64,000 nucleotides of DNA from Jiella soli (GCF_020615385.1 NZ_JAJAVB010000025.1:581296-645295); one strand, 5' to 3'. Positions 44,812 through 54,018 are shown, counted from the first letter of the stretch. Program-made: numbers and translations. Notes: generated by a model from the letters alone, not told the origin.

Positions 44812-46311
44812 TCAGGCGAATTCGTCGAGCGCCGGCATCGCTTCAAGGACGCGCGACGGCGGGAAGATCGCGATCGCCTCGGTGCCCTCCCGCAGCCGCG
44901 ACAGAAGCTCGAACTGGCCGTTGTGCAGCTTGACCAGCGCCTGGACGATCGGCAGGCCGAGCCCGGTGCCCTGTTCGGCGCTCTTGATGGCGATCGAGCC
45001 CTGGCCGAAGGAGGACAGGACGATCGGGATCTCCTCTTCCGGAATGCCGGGGCCGTTGTCCCTGACCGAGACATATTGTCCGCCGCCGGCCGTCCAGCCG
45101 ACGCGCAGGATGATCTCGCCGCCTCGCGGCGTGAACTTCACGGCGTTCGACAACAGGTTGATGATCACCTGCCGCACCGCCCGTTCGTCGGCCCACAGCG
45201 CCGGCAGATCCGGCTCGAACTCGGCGCGCAGCTTCAAGGATTTGGCTTCCGCCTTGATCCGGAGGATGGAGATGCAGTCGCGCGCGATCGCCACCATCTC
45301 AATCGCTTCCTCGTTGAGCGCGTAGCGCCCGGCCTCGATCCGCGACAGGTCCAGGATCTCGTTGATCAGGCCGAGCAGATGCTGACCGGAGGCGTGGATG
45401 TCGGCCACGTAGTCCTTGTAGGCCTCCGTTCCGATTGGCCCGAGGATCTCGTGGCCCATGACTTCGGAAAAGCCGAGGATCGCGTTCAGCGGCGTGCGCA
45501 GCTCGTGGCTGATGGTCGCAAGGAAATGCGATTTCGCGGCATTGGCATCCTCGGCCCTGAGGCGCGCCTCCTCCGACAGATTGCGCGCAGTCTCGAGCTC
45601 GGCGATCAGCTCGTCCTTGTCGGCCTGATAGGCGATCCGCTGTACGGCACTTCGCCTCAGGATCTCGGCGACCGCGGCGAAGAATGGCACCGCGCCGATC
45701 AGGACGCCGTTCATGGCGAGCCGCATCGGCTGCGGGTCGCTCAAGATGCCCCAGCCGAGCAAGGCGACGAGTGCCAGGAAGCTTGCCGGCACCACGGCCT
45801 TGAGGGTCGAGGAGATCATCGCCGTCGAGGCGATCGCCAGGAACAGGACCGCGAATCGGAAGATGTCGAAGGACAGCGGGGCGCACTGGCTGCAGCTGAG
45901 CGTCGCGAGATAGGCCCAGCACAGACCCGTCGCGATATGGCCGAACAGGAAGACCATCCGCCAGCGGGCGATCTGCTCGGCTTCGGCGGGCCCTGCCGAG
46001 TACCGCCGCGCCAGAATCACGAGGCCGAAATAGGCGGCGAGCGTCGCCAGCGTCCATAGCGCGGCGGCAAGGGCGCCGGTGAAGACCGACAGGCCGAAGC
46101 CGGCCAGCATGACCGGCAGCGGCATCACCACCGCCGCGCCGCGCAGGCCCGCGGCATGCTGTGCAAGGAGTTCCAGGCCGAAGCGGGGAATCAGGCCGCC
46201 GCGGGTCGACAGCCTTTCGCGCGTCGCCCGGAGCGTCTGCGTGAGGTCGCGGTTGCGCGGCTGGCGCCGGCGCGTGGCGAACTCGTAGGACGGCGGTGCT
46301 GCGATGGACAT
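44812..46311 (-). CDS. Membrane sensor histidine kinase
   Basis: A 499-residue kinase. The N-terminal ~215 residues hold about six membrane spans (VVMPLPVMLAGFGLSVFTGA, LATLAAYFGLVILA, FAVLFLAIASTAMISS, VVPASFLALVALLGWGI) with no large periplasmic loop. A short coiled coil leads to the H box FLATISHELRTPLNAILGFS (His269), then the N box INLLSNAVKFTPRGG, G1 VRDNGPGIPEEEIP and G2 GTGLGLPIVQALV. No response regulator gene is adjacent, so it is an orphan kinase of the PleC/PdhS-like style with unknown signal. Confidence 0.92.
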   Translation of the reverse strand: MSIAAPPSYEFATRRRQPRNRDLTQTLRATRERLSTRGGLIPRFGLELLAQHAAGLRGAAVVMPLPVMLAGFGLSVFTGALAAALWTLATLAAYFGLVILARRYSAGPAEAEQIARWRMVFLFGHIATGLCWAYLATLSCSQCAPLSFDIFRFAVLFLAIASTAMISSTLKAVVPASFLALVALLGWGILSDPQPMRLAMNGVLIGAVPFFAAVAEILRRSAVQRIAYQADKDELIAELETARNLSEEARLRAEDANAAKSHFLATISHELRTPLNAILGFSEVMGHEILGPIGTEAYKDYVADIHASGQHLLGLINEILDLSRIEAGRYALNEEAIEMVAIARDCISILRIKAEAKSLKLRAEFEPDLPALWADERAVRQVIINLLSNAVKFTPRGGEIILRVGWTAGGGQYVSVRDNGPGIPEEEIPIVLSSFGQGSIAIKSAEQGTGLGLPIVQALVKLHNGQFELLSRLREGTEAIAIFPPSRVLEAMPALDEFA

Positions 46312-46570
46312 GAAACTAGGACGATCGCTCGGCTTCGCATTCGGACAGGGCTCATTCTGTTTCGAGAAGCTTAAAGAAATGCCTTAAAGAACCTGAAAGA
46401 TCGGCCGGACCGGTGGAAAACCTCTGGAACCCCCGGTGCGACGGGGCTGCAGGCCGGAGCCTCAAGGGGCCAGCGGCGGGAGAGGTCGTCCCACCGGGCT
46501 CTTGCCGAAGCGGCGATTGAAACGGCGGCGGTGCCGGCCATTTCGTCGCGAAGGAGACAAGGAGGACGCC

Positions 46571-47182
46571 ATGCGGCTCTATGACGGCGGGCGAGCCCCG
46601 AACCCGCGCCGGACCCGGATTTTCCTGGCCGAGAAGGGCATTGCTGTCGAGCTCGTGCCGGTGGACATCGCCAAGCTCGAGCACCGCGCCGGCGCGCTGG
46701 CGCAGAAGAACCCGCTCATGCGCTTGCCGGTGCTGGAACTCGACGACGGCACGATCATCACCGAATCGGTGGCGATCTGCCGCTATTTCGAGGCGATCAA
46801 GCCGGAGCCGCCGCTCTTCGGCACCGGGGCGCTGGGCCAGGCTAGGGCCGAGATGTGGAACCGCCGGCTCGAACTCGGCCTTTATCTTCCCGTCTCCACC
46901 GCCTTCCGGCACACCCATCCGGCCATGGCCGGGATGGAGGTGCCGCAGATCCGCGAATGGGGCGAGGCCAATCGCGGGAAGGCGCTGGAGTTCCTGGAGC
47001 TTTTCGATCGGCATCTGGCGGGCAATCGCTTTGCCGCGGGAGAGGATTTCTCGATCGCCGACATCACCGGTCTCGTCGCGATCGACTTTCTCAAGCCGGC
47101 GAAGATCGCGCTGCCGGACGATCTCGCCAATGTCCGGCGCTGGCACGAGGCGGTCGCCGCGCGGCCGAGCGCCGCGGCTTGA
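46571..47182 (+). CDS. Glutathione S-transferase family protein
   Basis: A 203-residue GST. The N-terminal domain reads RLYDGGRAPNPRRTRIFLAE, KNPLMRLPVLELDDGTIITE with the cis-Pro, and SVAICRYFE; the C-terminal helical domain has NRFAAGEDFSIADITGLVAI. A near-perfect ribosome site AAGGAGGA precedes the ATG at 46571. Its stop overlaps the start of the next gene, so the two are co-translated. Distinct from the GST at 4999-5661. Confidence 0.92.
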   Translation: MRLYDGGRAPNPRRTRIFLAEKGIAVELVPVDIAKLEHRAGALAQKNPLMRLPVLELDDGTIITESVAICRYFEAIKPEPPLFGTGALGQARAEMWNRRLELGLYLPVSTAFRHTHPAMAGMEVPQIREWGEANRGKALEFLELFDRHLAGNRFAAGEDFSIADITGLVAIDFLKPAKIALPDDLANVRRWHEAVAARPSAAA

Positions 47183-47832
47183 GGGGGCAGACTGCGCAGC
47201 AGCGGCCCGGCGAGGTCCCGCAGGAAAGCCCGGAAGCGCTCTACCGCCGCGTCCGCGCCTGCCGGATCTGCCGCGATTCGCCCGCCGGCAGACCGCTGCC
47301 GATCGAGCCCAATCCGATCCTCGCGATCTCCTCCACCGCGCGTCTCGTCGTCGCCGGGCAGGCCCCGGGCAACCTCGCCGACAAGACCACCAAGCCGTTC
47401 AACGACCCCTCCGGCGTACGCCTGCGCGACTGGATGGGGATCGGGCCGGAGGTGTTCTACGATCCGACCAAGCTCGCCATCGTACCGATGGGCTTCTGCT
47501 TTCCCGGCTATGACGCCAAGGGTGGCGACCTGCCGCCGCGCAAGGAATGCCGGGCGGCCTGGCATGATGAGGTGATGCGCGCCATGCCGCAGGTCGAGCT
47601 GATCCTGGCGATCGGTCTCTACGCGCAGGCCTTTCATATCGAGGGAGGCCGGCGGTCGCTGACCGAGACGGTGGCGGACTGGCGGGCGATTCTTCAGCGG
47701 GGCGGGCGCTACGCCCCGGTCCTGCCGCTGCCGCATCCCTCCTGGCGCAACAATGCCTGGCTGAAGCGCCACCCCTTCTTCGAGGCCGAACTCGTGCCGG
47801 CGCTGAGGCAGCGCGTGGCCGCACTCGTGTGA
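47179..47832 (+). CDS. Uracil-DNA glycosylase superfamily protein
   Basis: A 217-residue UDG-fold protein. It has RVRACRICRDSPAG, ARLVVAGQAPGNLADK, PFNDPSGVRLRDWMGI, VPMGFCFPGYDAKGGDLPPR and the C-terminal LPLPHPSWRNNAWLKRHPFF with the active-site His loop. Four Cys (two in CRIC, one in GFCF, one in KECR) could hold an Fe-S cluster as in family 4/5 UDGs (inference). The only sensible start is a TTG at 47179, overlapping the GST stop by 4 bp (TTGA). The lesion specificity of this branch is not known to me. Confidence 0.87.
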   Translation: MRGQTAQQRPGEVPQESPEALYRRVRACRICRDSPAGRPLPIEPNPILAISSTARLVVAGQAPGNLADKTTKPFNDPSGVRLRDWMGIGPEVFYDPTKLAIVPMGFCFPGYDAKGGDLPPRKECRAAWHDEVMRAMPQVELILAIGLYAQAFHIEGGRRSLTETVADWRAILQRGGRYAPVLPLPHPSWRNNAWLKRHPFFEAELVPALRQRVAALV

Positions 47833-47955
47833 GCCGCTGCCGATCCGGTTGCAGCGGGAATCCGTGGGAGACGCAGCCGCAGCGGCGCGGCTCCACCCTA
47901 CCGATTCAGCGCGCTCTCCTGTAAGTCTTTCGCCGTAAGACGGAGTGATGCGGGA

Positions 47956-48441
47956 ATGGACCGGCTCGACAAGAAGATCCTGAGGCTTCTGCAGGAAGAT
48001 GCGACGCTCGCCGTCGCCGACGTCGCCAAGCGCGTGGGGCTGTCGACGACGCCCTGCTGGCGGCGGATCCAAAAGCTCGAGGAGGAGGGCGTCATCAAGC
48101 GCCGGGTCGCGATCCTCGACCCGTCCCGCGTCAATGCGCGGGTGACCGTCTTCGTCTCGATCCGCACCAATTCCCATTCCAACGAATGGCTGAAGCGCTT
48201 TTCCGAGGTGATCGGCGAATTTCCCGAGGTGATCGAGTTCTACCGCATGAGCGGCGACGTCGACTATCTGCTGCGGGTCGTCGTGCCTGATATCGCCGCC
48301 TACGACGCCTTCTACAAGAAGATGATCGCCAAGATCGAGATCCGCGACGTCTCCTCCTCCTTCGCCATGGAGCAGATCAAGTACACGACCGAACTGCCGC
48401 TCGACTACATGGTGCTGGACAAGGAACCGCGCGGGGAGTGA
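47956..48441 (+). CDS. Lrp/AsnC family transcriptional regulator
   Basis: A 161-residue regulator: HTH MDRLDKKILRLLQEDATLAV, AKRVGLSTTPCWRRIQKLEE, then EGVIKRRVAILDPSRV, and the ligand-binding RAM domain (VIGEFPEVIEFYRMSGDVDY, LLRVVVPDIAAYDAFYKKMI). This is the Lrp-like form often tied to amino-acid genes. The upstream region 47921-47943 has GTAAGTCTTTCGCCGTAAGA, which contains a short inverted repeat and may be an operator. It is convergent with the dehydrogenase gene at 48536. Confidence 0.93.
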   Translation: MDRLDKKILRLLQEDATLAVADVAKRVGLSTTPCWRRIQKLEEEGVIKRRVAILDPSRVNARVTVFVSIRTNSHSNEWLKRFSEVIGEFPEVIEFYRMSGDVDYLLRVVVPDIAAYDAFYKKMIAKIEIRDVSSSFAMEQIKYTTELPLDYMVLDKEPRGE

Positions 48442-48535
48442 ACGGCGCGAGGGATCTCCTGTCGGCGCCGATTGCGCCGATCGCGGTTCCGCTTCAAGCG
48501 AGGATGACGGTGTAAGGCCGCTCCCGATCCGGACG

Positions 48536-49405
48536 TCACCGATTGAGCAGCGCCAGCAAACTCGACGTGTCCCAGCGCTTGCCGCCCATTGCCTCGACCT
48601 CGGCGTAGAACTGGTCGACGAGGGCGGTGACGGGCAGGCGGGCGCCGTTGCGCTTGGCTTCGGCAAGGCAGATGCCGAGGTCCTTGCGCATCCACTCCAC
48701 CGCGAAGCCGTGGTCGTAATGGCCCTCGTTCATCGTCTTGTGGCGGTTCTCCATCTGCCAGGAGCCGGCGGCGCCCTTGGAGATCACCGAGACGACCTTC
48801 TCGATGTCCAGTCCGGACTTCTGGCCGAAGGCGATCGCCTCCGACAGCCCCTGGACGAGGCCGGCGATGCAGATCTGGTTCATCATCTTGGTCAGCTGGC
48901 CGGAGCCGGCCGGACCCATCAGCCCGACCATCTTGGCATAGGCCTCGATCACCGGCTTTGCCTCACCGAAGTCAGCCTGGTCGCCGCCGCACATCACCGT
49001 CAGCGCGCCGTTCTCGGCGCCGGCCTGGCCGCCGGAGACCGGGGCGTCGATGAATTTGATGCCCTTCTCGCTCGCCGCTTCCGCAAGCTCACGGGCGAGT
49101 TCGGCCGAGGCGGTGGTGTTGTCGACGAGGGTCGCGCCCTTGTCCATGCCGGCGAAGATGCCGTCCTCGCCATAGACGACGGAGCGCACGTCGTCGTCAT
49201 TGCCGACGCACATGAACACGAAGCCGGCGCCGCTCGCGGCCTCGCGCGGCGAGGGCGCATGCTTGCCGCCGTACTGGTCGGCCCATTTCGCGGCCTTCTC
49301 GCTCGTCCGGTTCCAGACGGTGACGTCGTGGCCGCCCTTCTCCTTCAGGTGTCCGGCCATCGGATAGCCCATGACGCCCAAACCGATGAATGCGACCTTG
49401 GCCAT
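48536..49405 (-). CDS. NAD(P)-dependent beta-hydroxyacid dehydrogenase
   Basis: A 289-residue member of the 3-hydroxyisobutyrate/tartronate-semialdehyde/GLYR family. The Rossmann motif is AFIGLGVMGYPMAGHLKEKG. The substrate loop FIDAPVSGGQAGAENGALTV is followed by GSGQLTKMMNQICIAG with the catalytic Lys and Asn, and by KDLGICLAEAKRNGARLPVT. The ATG at 49405 follows GGGGAGACGG; an upstream start at 49468 adds 21 unrelated residues. Exact substrate not determinable. Confidence 0.92.
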   Translation of the reverse strand: MAKVAFIGLGVMGYPMAGHLKEKGGHDVTVWNRTSEKAAKWADQYGGKHAPSPREAASGAGFVFMCVGNDDDVRSVVYGEDGIFAGMDKGATLVDNTTASAELARELAEAASEKGIKFIDAPVSGGQAGAENGALTVMCGGDQADFGEAKPVIEAYAKMVGLMGPAGSGQLTKMMNQICIAGLVQGLSEAIAFGQKSGLDIEKVVSVISKGAAGSWQMENRHKTMNEGHYDHGFAVEWMRKDLGICLAEAKRNGARLPVTALVDQFYAEVEAMGGKRWDTSSLLALLNR

Positions 49406-49494
49406 GTGTCCGTCTCCCCGTCTGGCTCGCAATGGGTGCGAACTAGACCGCCGGGGGGCAGGGGTCAATCTGGGAGGCGCCGGGAAGGGCGGAA

Positions 49495-49794
49495 TCAGGA
49501 CGTGGCAGGCCTTGCGGGCAGCGGCCTGATCTCGATGGTGATCGGCCGGCCGACGGCGGAGGCATATTTCTGGATCGAGCCGGTCGAGACGGACTGGCGT
49601 CCGCTCTCCATCCGCGCGATCGCCGACTGCGACGTCCTCATCCGCTCGGCGACGTCCTTCTGGGAGAGCTTGGCGGCGCTGCGCGCGGCGATCAGGGCCT
49701 TGGCCACGGCGAACTCGGCGGCCATCGCGTCATAGGCCGCCTTCACCTCGGGATCGGCGAGGAGCTCTTCCCGAAACACCGAGAAGTCCTTCAA
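49495..49794 (-). CDS. XRE-family HTH protein (HigA-like)
   Basis: A 99-residue helix-turn-helix protein: AAKLSQKDVAERMRTSQSAI followed by ARMESGRQSVSTGSIQKYAS is a Cro/C1-type HTH, and the N-terminal REELLADPEVKAAYDAMAAE resembles HigA-type antitoxins and phage-like regulators. There is no toxin gene beside it. It starts with TTG one base after the TAG stop of the ABC permease gene, so it is translationally coupled to the transporter operon and could regulate it. Confidence 0.85.
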   Translation of the reverse strand: MKDFSVFREELLADPEVKAAYDAMAAEFAVAKALIAARSAAKLSQKDVAERMRTSQSAIARMESGRQSVSTGSIQKYASAVGRPITIEIRPLPARPATS

Positions 49795-49795
49795 T

Positions 49796-50608
49796 CTACC
49801 GCTCCAAATGCCGGGTCAGCCGCCGCTCCGCCCAGTTCGTGGCGTGCCGCAGGGCCTCGACGATGGCGAGGTAGAGGAGGGCCGCCCAGACATAGGTCTG
49901 GAAATCATAGGTACGCGAATAGGCCTGGCGGGTCTCGCCGAAGAGGTCGTAGACGGTGATGATCGCGACGATGGCGGACGCCTTGATCATCAGGATGATC
50001 TCGTTGGCATAGGGGCGAAGGGCGACGATCATCGCCTGCGGCAACACGACCTTGAAGAAGATCACCGCGCGCGACAAGCCGAGCGAGCGCGCCCCCTCCC
50101 ACTGGCCCCTCGGCACGCTTTCGATCGCGCCGCGCAGGATTTCGGCCTGATAGGCCGCCGTGTTGAGCGCCAGCGAGAACAGCGCGCAGTACCAGGCCTC
50201 GCGGAAGAAGCCCCACAGGCCGATCGCCTCGAAGAAGCCGCGGAACTCGCCGAAGCCGTAATAGACGAGGAAGATCTGCGCGATCAGCGGCGTGCCGCGA
50301 AAGAAGTAGACGAAGACGAAGGCGGCGCCGCGCGCCAGCGGGTTCGTCGCCATGCGCCCGAGCGCCACGGGCAAGGAGACGATCGCCCCGCAGACGAAGG
50401 AGACGACGACCAGCGAGATCGTCACCCACAGGCCGGAGAGATAGGCCGGGCCGAAGCGGGTGAATAGCGACGGGTCGAACACCTCGACGATGTAGACGAG
50501 GAAGAGGACGGCGATCGCGATCCAGATGCTGATCGCGACGATGCCGGCGGGTTTCGGCCGCGCCCGCGGCGGGGCCGGTGCCTTGGCGGAGAGCGCCGCC
50601 TCGCTCAC
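49796..50608 (-). CDS. Polar amino acid ABC transporter permease (second)
   Basis: A 270-residue HisM/ArtM-type permease. GLWVTISLVVVSFVCGAIVS, RGTPLIAQIFLVYYGFGEF, the AYQAEILRGAIESVPRGQWE segment and the EAA loop EGARSLGLSRAVIFFKVVLP are all visible; five or six spans. The GTG start at 50608 overlaps the stop of the first permease by 4 bp. No ATPase gene is present in the cluster. Confidence 0.93.
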   Translation of the reverse strand: MSEAALSAKAPAPPRARPKPAGIVAISIWIAIAVLFLVYIVEVFDPSLFTRFGPAYLSGLWVTISLVVVSFVCGAIVSLPVALGRMATNPLARGAAFVFVYFFRGTPLIAQIFLVYYGFGEFRGFFEAIGLWGFFREAWYCALFSLALNTAAYQAEILRGAIESVPRGQWEGARSLGLSRAVIFFKVVLPQAMIVALRPYANEIILMIKASAIVAIITVYDLFGETRQAYSRTYDFQTYVWAALLYLAIVEALRHATNWAERRLTRHLER

Positions 50609-51315
50609 TTGGCCATCGCCCCGCGCTTGGTCCAGCGGTCGATCCGCCCGATTGCGAGCGAGGAGATCATCGTCAGGACGAGATAGAGGACGATCGCGAC
50701 GCCGAAGAAGAGGAACGGCTCGCGCGAGACGCGCGCCGCGATCCCCGCCTGGCGCAGGATGTCGGATAGTCCGATGACGGAGACGAGGGCGGTGTCCTTC
50801 AGAAGGTTCATCCAGAGATTGGCAAGCCCCGGCAGCGCGATCTTGATCAGCTGCGGCAGGATGATCAGGAGCATGATGCGTGAATTCCTGAGGCCGAGCG
50901 CGGCGCCGCCCTCGCGCTGGCCGTGCGGGATCGCCCGGAAGGCGGAGAGGAACACCTCGCTCGCGAAGGCCGAGAAGACGACGCCGAGCGCGATCATGCC
51001 GGAGACGAAGCTCGACAGCGTGATGGCGGGAAGGCCCACCGCCTGGGTCGCCGACTTCAGCGCGCTGTTGACGCCGAAATAGACCAGGAACAGCGTCAGA
51101 AGTTCCGGCAGGCCCCGGAAGATCGTCGTGTAGATGTTGGCCGACAGGTTCAAAAGCCGGTCGTCCGACTGCTTGGCGATCGCCATCAGGAAGCCGACGA
51201 CGAGCCCGATCGGCAGGGTCGCGACCGACAGCGAGGCGGTGACGAGGACCCCCCACGCGATGTCGTCGCCCCATCCCGTGGGGCCGAAGCCGATCAGGGT
51301 CCAGGTATCGTTCAT
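50605..51315 (-). CDS. Polar amino acid ABC transporter permease (first)
   Basis: A 236-residue HisQ-type permease: WGVLVTASLSVATLPIGLVV, FRGLPELLTLFLVYFGVN, ASEVFLSAFRAIPHGQREGG and the EAA loop GAALGLRNSRIMLLIILPQL. It works with the permease at 49796 and most likely the binding protein at 52472. It is divergent from the metallo-beta-lactamase-fold gene 111 bp away. Confidence 0.93.
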   Translation of the reverse strand: MNDTWTLIGFGPTGWGDDIAWGVLVTASLSVATLPIGLVVGFLMAIAKQSDDRLLNLSANIYTTIFRGLPELLTLFLVYFGVNSALKSATQAVGLPAITLSSFVSGMIALGVVFSAFASEVFLSAFRAIPHGQREGGAALGLRNSRIMLLIILPQLIKIALPGLANLWMNLLKDTALVSVIGLSDILRQAGIAARVSREPFLFFGVAIVLYLVLTMISSLAIGRIDRWTKRGAMAK

Positions 51316-51426
51316 CGGTTGTTATGGTTACGCATGACCGCACCGTTCAGCAAGCGACTGTCGCAGTGCATTCACAGTTGATGGCACTATGCATTTCTCT
51401 AACGATAAAGACCCGGAGGAACCCCC

Positions 51427-52395
51427 ATGCATCTTTCCCGCCGCAACTTCGTCGCGAGCGCGCTCGCCGCGCCCGTCCTCGTGCGCTTCGCCAGCCTGCC
51501 GGCGCTCGCCAAGTCCGACATGCCCTCCGGCCAGGTGACGCCGATCTATCGCACTAAGGCCGGCGATGCCGTCGTCACCGCGGTCTCCGACGGCTATCTT
51601 GAACTCGACGTTTCGCTCCTGTCCAACATCAGCCCCGAGGACGCCGCGGCGCTGCTCCATCAGGCGTTCCGGGGAAAGCCGCCGGTGACGACGGGTGTCA
51701 ACGCCTTCGTCGTCCAGATGGCGGACCGCACGGCGCTGATCGACACCGGCGCGGCCGGCGCGTTCCCCGAAACGGGCAGGCTCGTCGACCGGCTCACCGC
51801 CGCCGGCATTTCGCCCGAAACGGTCGACGATGTGCTGTTGACGCATCTGCATCCCGACCATGTCGGCGGCCTCGCCGCGAACGGCCAGCCGAACTTTCCG
51901 AACGCCATTGTCCATGTCCACCGCAAGGAACGCGATTACTGGACGAGCGAGGAGAACAAGGCGGCGGCTCCGGACGGCGCCAAGGGCATGTTCGACCTCG
52001 CCTCGGCGGCGATGACCGCCTATGGCGACCGGGTGAAGCCCTTCGACGGGCCCGGGGAGGTCGTGCCGGGCATTGCGGCGCGCGAACTCTTCGGCCATAC
52101 GCCCGGCCATTGCGGCTACCAGATCGGCGAGGGCGAGGACGGGCTCCTCGTCTGGGGTGACATCGTCCATGTCGCGCCGATCCAGTTCCCGCGGCCGGAT
52201 GTCGGCATCTCCTTCGATTCCGAGCCCGAAAAGGCGATCGCGACGCGCAAGGCGCTGCTCGATGAGGTCGCCCGGAACCGGACGAGGATCGCCGGCATGC
52301 ACATCGCCTTCCCGAGCCTCGGCCATGTGGTTGAGGGGACGGGCGACCAGGCCTACGACTTCGTCCCGAGCGCCTGGCAGTACGATCTCGGCTGA
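51427..52395 (+). CDS. Tat-exported metallo-beta-lactamase-fold hydrolase
   Basis: A 322-residue MBL protein with a twin-arginine signal (LSRRNFVASALAAPVLVRFA). Metal ligands: HLHPDHVGG (HxHxDH), a later His in GHTPGHCGY, the Asp in GDIVHV and a His in GMHIAF. It resembles the quorum-quenching/alkylsulfatase-like periplasmic MBL group; the substrate is unknown. GGAGGA precedes the ATG. A promoter candidate TTGATG-N17-AACGAT lies at 51378-51406. It sits on the opposite strand, between the permeases and the binding protein of an ABC importer. Confidence 0.9.
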   Translation: MHLSRRNFVASALAAPVLVRFASLPALAKSDMPSGQVTPIYRTKAGDAVVTAVSDGYLELDVSLLSNISPEDAAALLHQAFRGKPPVTTGVNAFVVQMADRTALIDTGAAGAFPETGRLVDRLTAAGISPETVDDVLLTHLHPDHVGGLAANGQPNFPNAIVHVHRKERDYWTSEENKAAAPDGAKGMFDLASAAMTAYGDRVKPFDGPGEVVPGIAARELFGHTPGHCGYQIGEGEDGLLVWGDIVHVAPIQFPRPDVGISFDSEPEKAIATRKALLDEVARNRTRIAGMHIAFPSLGHVVEGTGDQAYDFVPSAWQYDLG

Positions 52396-52416
52396 GGCGC
52401 CACCAAGTCCGAGCGA

Positions 52417-52450
52417 AAGGAGCCGCGGCGAGGGATCGCCGCGGCTCCTT
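52417..52450. terminator. Bidirectional terminator hairpin
   Basis: A perfect 15-bp stem (AAGGAGCCGCGGCGA / TCGCCGCGGCTCCTT) with loop GGGA, between the convergent MBL gene and binding-protein gene. The stem's A/T ends give short T-rich exits on both strands (CCTTGTCT, CCTTTCGC). Confidence 0.85.
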
Positions 52451-52471
52451 GTCTGACGAAGCGCCGGAAGC

Positions 52472-53269
52472 TTATTTGCCGTAGACGTCGAAGTCGAAAT
52501 ACTTGTCCTGGATCGTCTTGTAGGTCCCGTCCTCACGGATCGCGACGATAGCGTCGTTGAACATCTGCTTCAGCTTGTCGGAGCCCTTGCGCAGGCCGAC
52601 GCCGACGCCCTTGCCGTAGATCTTCGGATCGGCCGGCAGCGTGCCGAGGATCTTGCAGCACTGGCCTTCGTCGCTCTTCACCCATTCGGTGAGAACGACG
52701 ACGTCGTCCATGACCGCGTCGAGACGTCCGTTCTCGATGTCGAGCTTGTACTCCTCGGCCGTCGGGTACTGCCGCACCTCCGCGTCGGGGAAGAGCGCCT
52801 CGGCCGCCTGGGCGTGCGTGGTCGAGACCTGGGCGCCGATCTGCTTGCCCTTCAGCGCCTCATCCGTGGCTTCCTTGATGTCGGAATCCTTCGGCACGGC
52901 GATCGCCGGCGGCGTCTGGTAATATTTGTTGGTGAAGTCGATCTGTTTTTCGCGCTCCGGCGTGATCGACATCGAGGCGAGGATCGCGTCGAAATTGCCG
53001 TTCTGCAGCGCCGGGATCATGCCGTCCCAGTCCTGCGTGACGAAGGTGCAGGTGACCTTCATCTGGTCGCAGAGCGCCTTGGCGATGTCGACGTCGAAGC
53101 CCTTCAGCTCGCCCGAGGCGTCGAGGAAGTTGAAGGGTGGATAGGCACCCTCGGTGCCGATCACGACCTTAGACCAGTCCTTGCCGGAATCGTCCGACTG
53201 GGCGAAGGCGGAGCCGGCGGCGAGGGCGGAAAGGGCCGCAGCCAGGGCGAGGGTTTGGGCAAATCGCAT
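52472..53269 (-). CDS. Polar amino acid ABC transporter substrate-binding protein
   Basis: A 265-residue periplasmic protein (SBP_bac_3 family) with signal peptide (LALAAALSALAAGSAFAQ). The ligand domain is EGAYPPFNFLDASGELKGFD, DIAKALCDQMKVTCTFV, DWDGMIPALQNGNFDAILAS, then MSITPEREKQIDF and DKYFDFDVYG at the C-terminus. This pattern fits Lys/Arg/ornithine- or histidine-binding proteins. The ATG at 53269 follows AAGAGG. It probably feeds the permeases at 49796-51315, although an opposite-strand gene now separates them. Confidence 0.93.
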   Translation of the reverse strand: MRFAQTLALAAALSALAAGSAFAQSDDSGKDWSKVVIGTEGAYPPFNFLDASGELKGFDVDIAKALCDQMKVTCTFVTQDWDGMIPALQNGNFDAILASMSITPEREKQIDFTNKYYQTPPAIAVPKDSDIKEATDEALKGKQIGAQVSTTHAQAAEALFPDAEVRQYPTAEEYKLDIENGRLDAVMDDVVVLTEWVKSDEGQCCKILGTLPADPKIYGKGVGVGLRKGSDKLKQMFNDAIVAIREDGTYKTIQDKYFDFDVYGK

Positions 53270-53406
53270 GAAGACCTCTTGCTTGTCAGGAGGAGCATGC
53301 GCCGCGGCGTCTATCGAGCGCCGCTTTCCGATGCATGCCCACAAGGCGTGCATGCTGGCATTTTTTCCGGACCGGTGGCAACCGCGCCGGCCGGCGCGCG
53401 ATGAAT

Positions 53407-54018
53407 TTATGCTTTCCCGGAAAAGGCTTCGGCGAGAGCCAGATCGTCCGGCGTGTTGACGTTGAAGAAGGGATTGCCCTCCGGCGCGTGGTCGTTCGGC
53501 GGAATGTCGACGGCGCCATGCCCGACAGCGTCCAGGAAGGCGCGCATCGCGAGCGGCTTCCCGGCATCGAGCCATGCCGTGAGATCCGGCAAGATGGCGA
53601 GCGGCCAGAGCGACACCGTTGGCTGCAGCCGCCCGGCAAAGCGGGCGACGACGGGCCGGCTGCCTGCATCCTCCGTCATCCGTTCAACGATGTCCCTCGG
53701 CAGGAAGGGCGTATCGCCGGGGACGGTGAGGAGATGGGTGGCAAGAGCCGGCGTTTCGGCAAGCCGTGTCAGCCCGGCCTCGACCCCCGCCAGCGGTCCA
53801 CGGAAATCCGCCCGGCGGTCGGCGACGAGTTCGAGGCCAAATGCCTCGTAGCCGGCCCCTGCCTGCGCGTTGATCCAGAGCGGCGCGCAGGAGCCCGACA
53901 GCCGGTCGACGACATGGGCGAGCATCGCCCGCCCGCAAAGGCGGAGCAGCGGCTTCGGCACGCCTCCGCCCATGCGGCTGCCGCGGCCACCGGCGAGGAT
54001 GAGGCCGGCGGGCGTCAT
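53407..54018 (-). CDS. mobA: Molybdenum cofactor guanylyltransferase MobA
   Basis: Attaches GMP to molybdopterin to form the bis-MGD cofactor. In 203 residues: the nucleotidyltransferase loop LILAGGRGSRMGGGVPKPLL, ADRRADFRGPLAGVEAGLTR, TVPGDTPFLPRDIVERM with the metal-binding Asp, and FFNVNTPDDLALAE near the end. Length fits MobA. The cofactor-synthesis gene moaA lies 2.4 kb away, on the same strand but not in one operon. Confidence 0.93.
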   Translation of the reverse strand: MTPAGLILAGGRGSRMGGGVPKPLLRLCGRAMLAHVVDRLSGSCAPLWINAQAGAGYEAFGLELVADRRADFRGPLAGVEAGLTRLAETPALATHLLTVPGDTPFLPRDIVERMTEDAGSRPVVARFAGRLQPTVSLWPLAILPDLTAWLDAGKPLAMRAFLDAVGHGAVDIPPNDHAPEGNPFFNVNTPDDLALAEAFSGKA

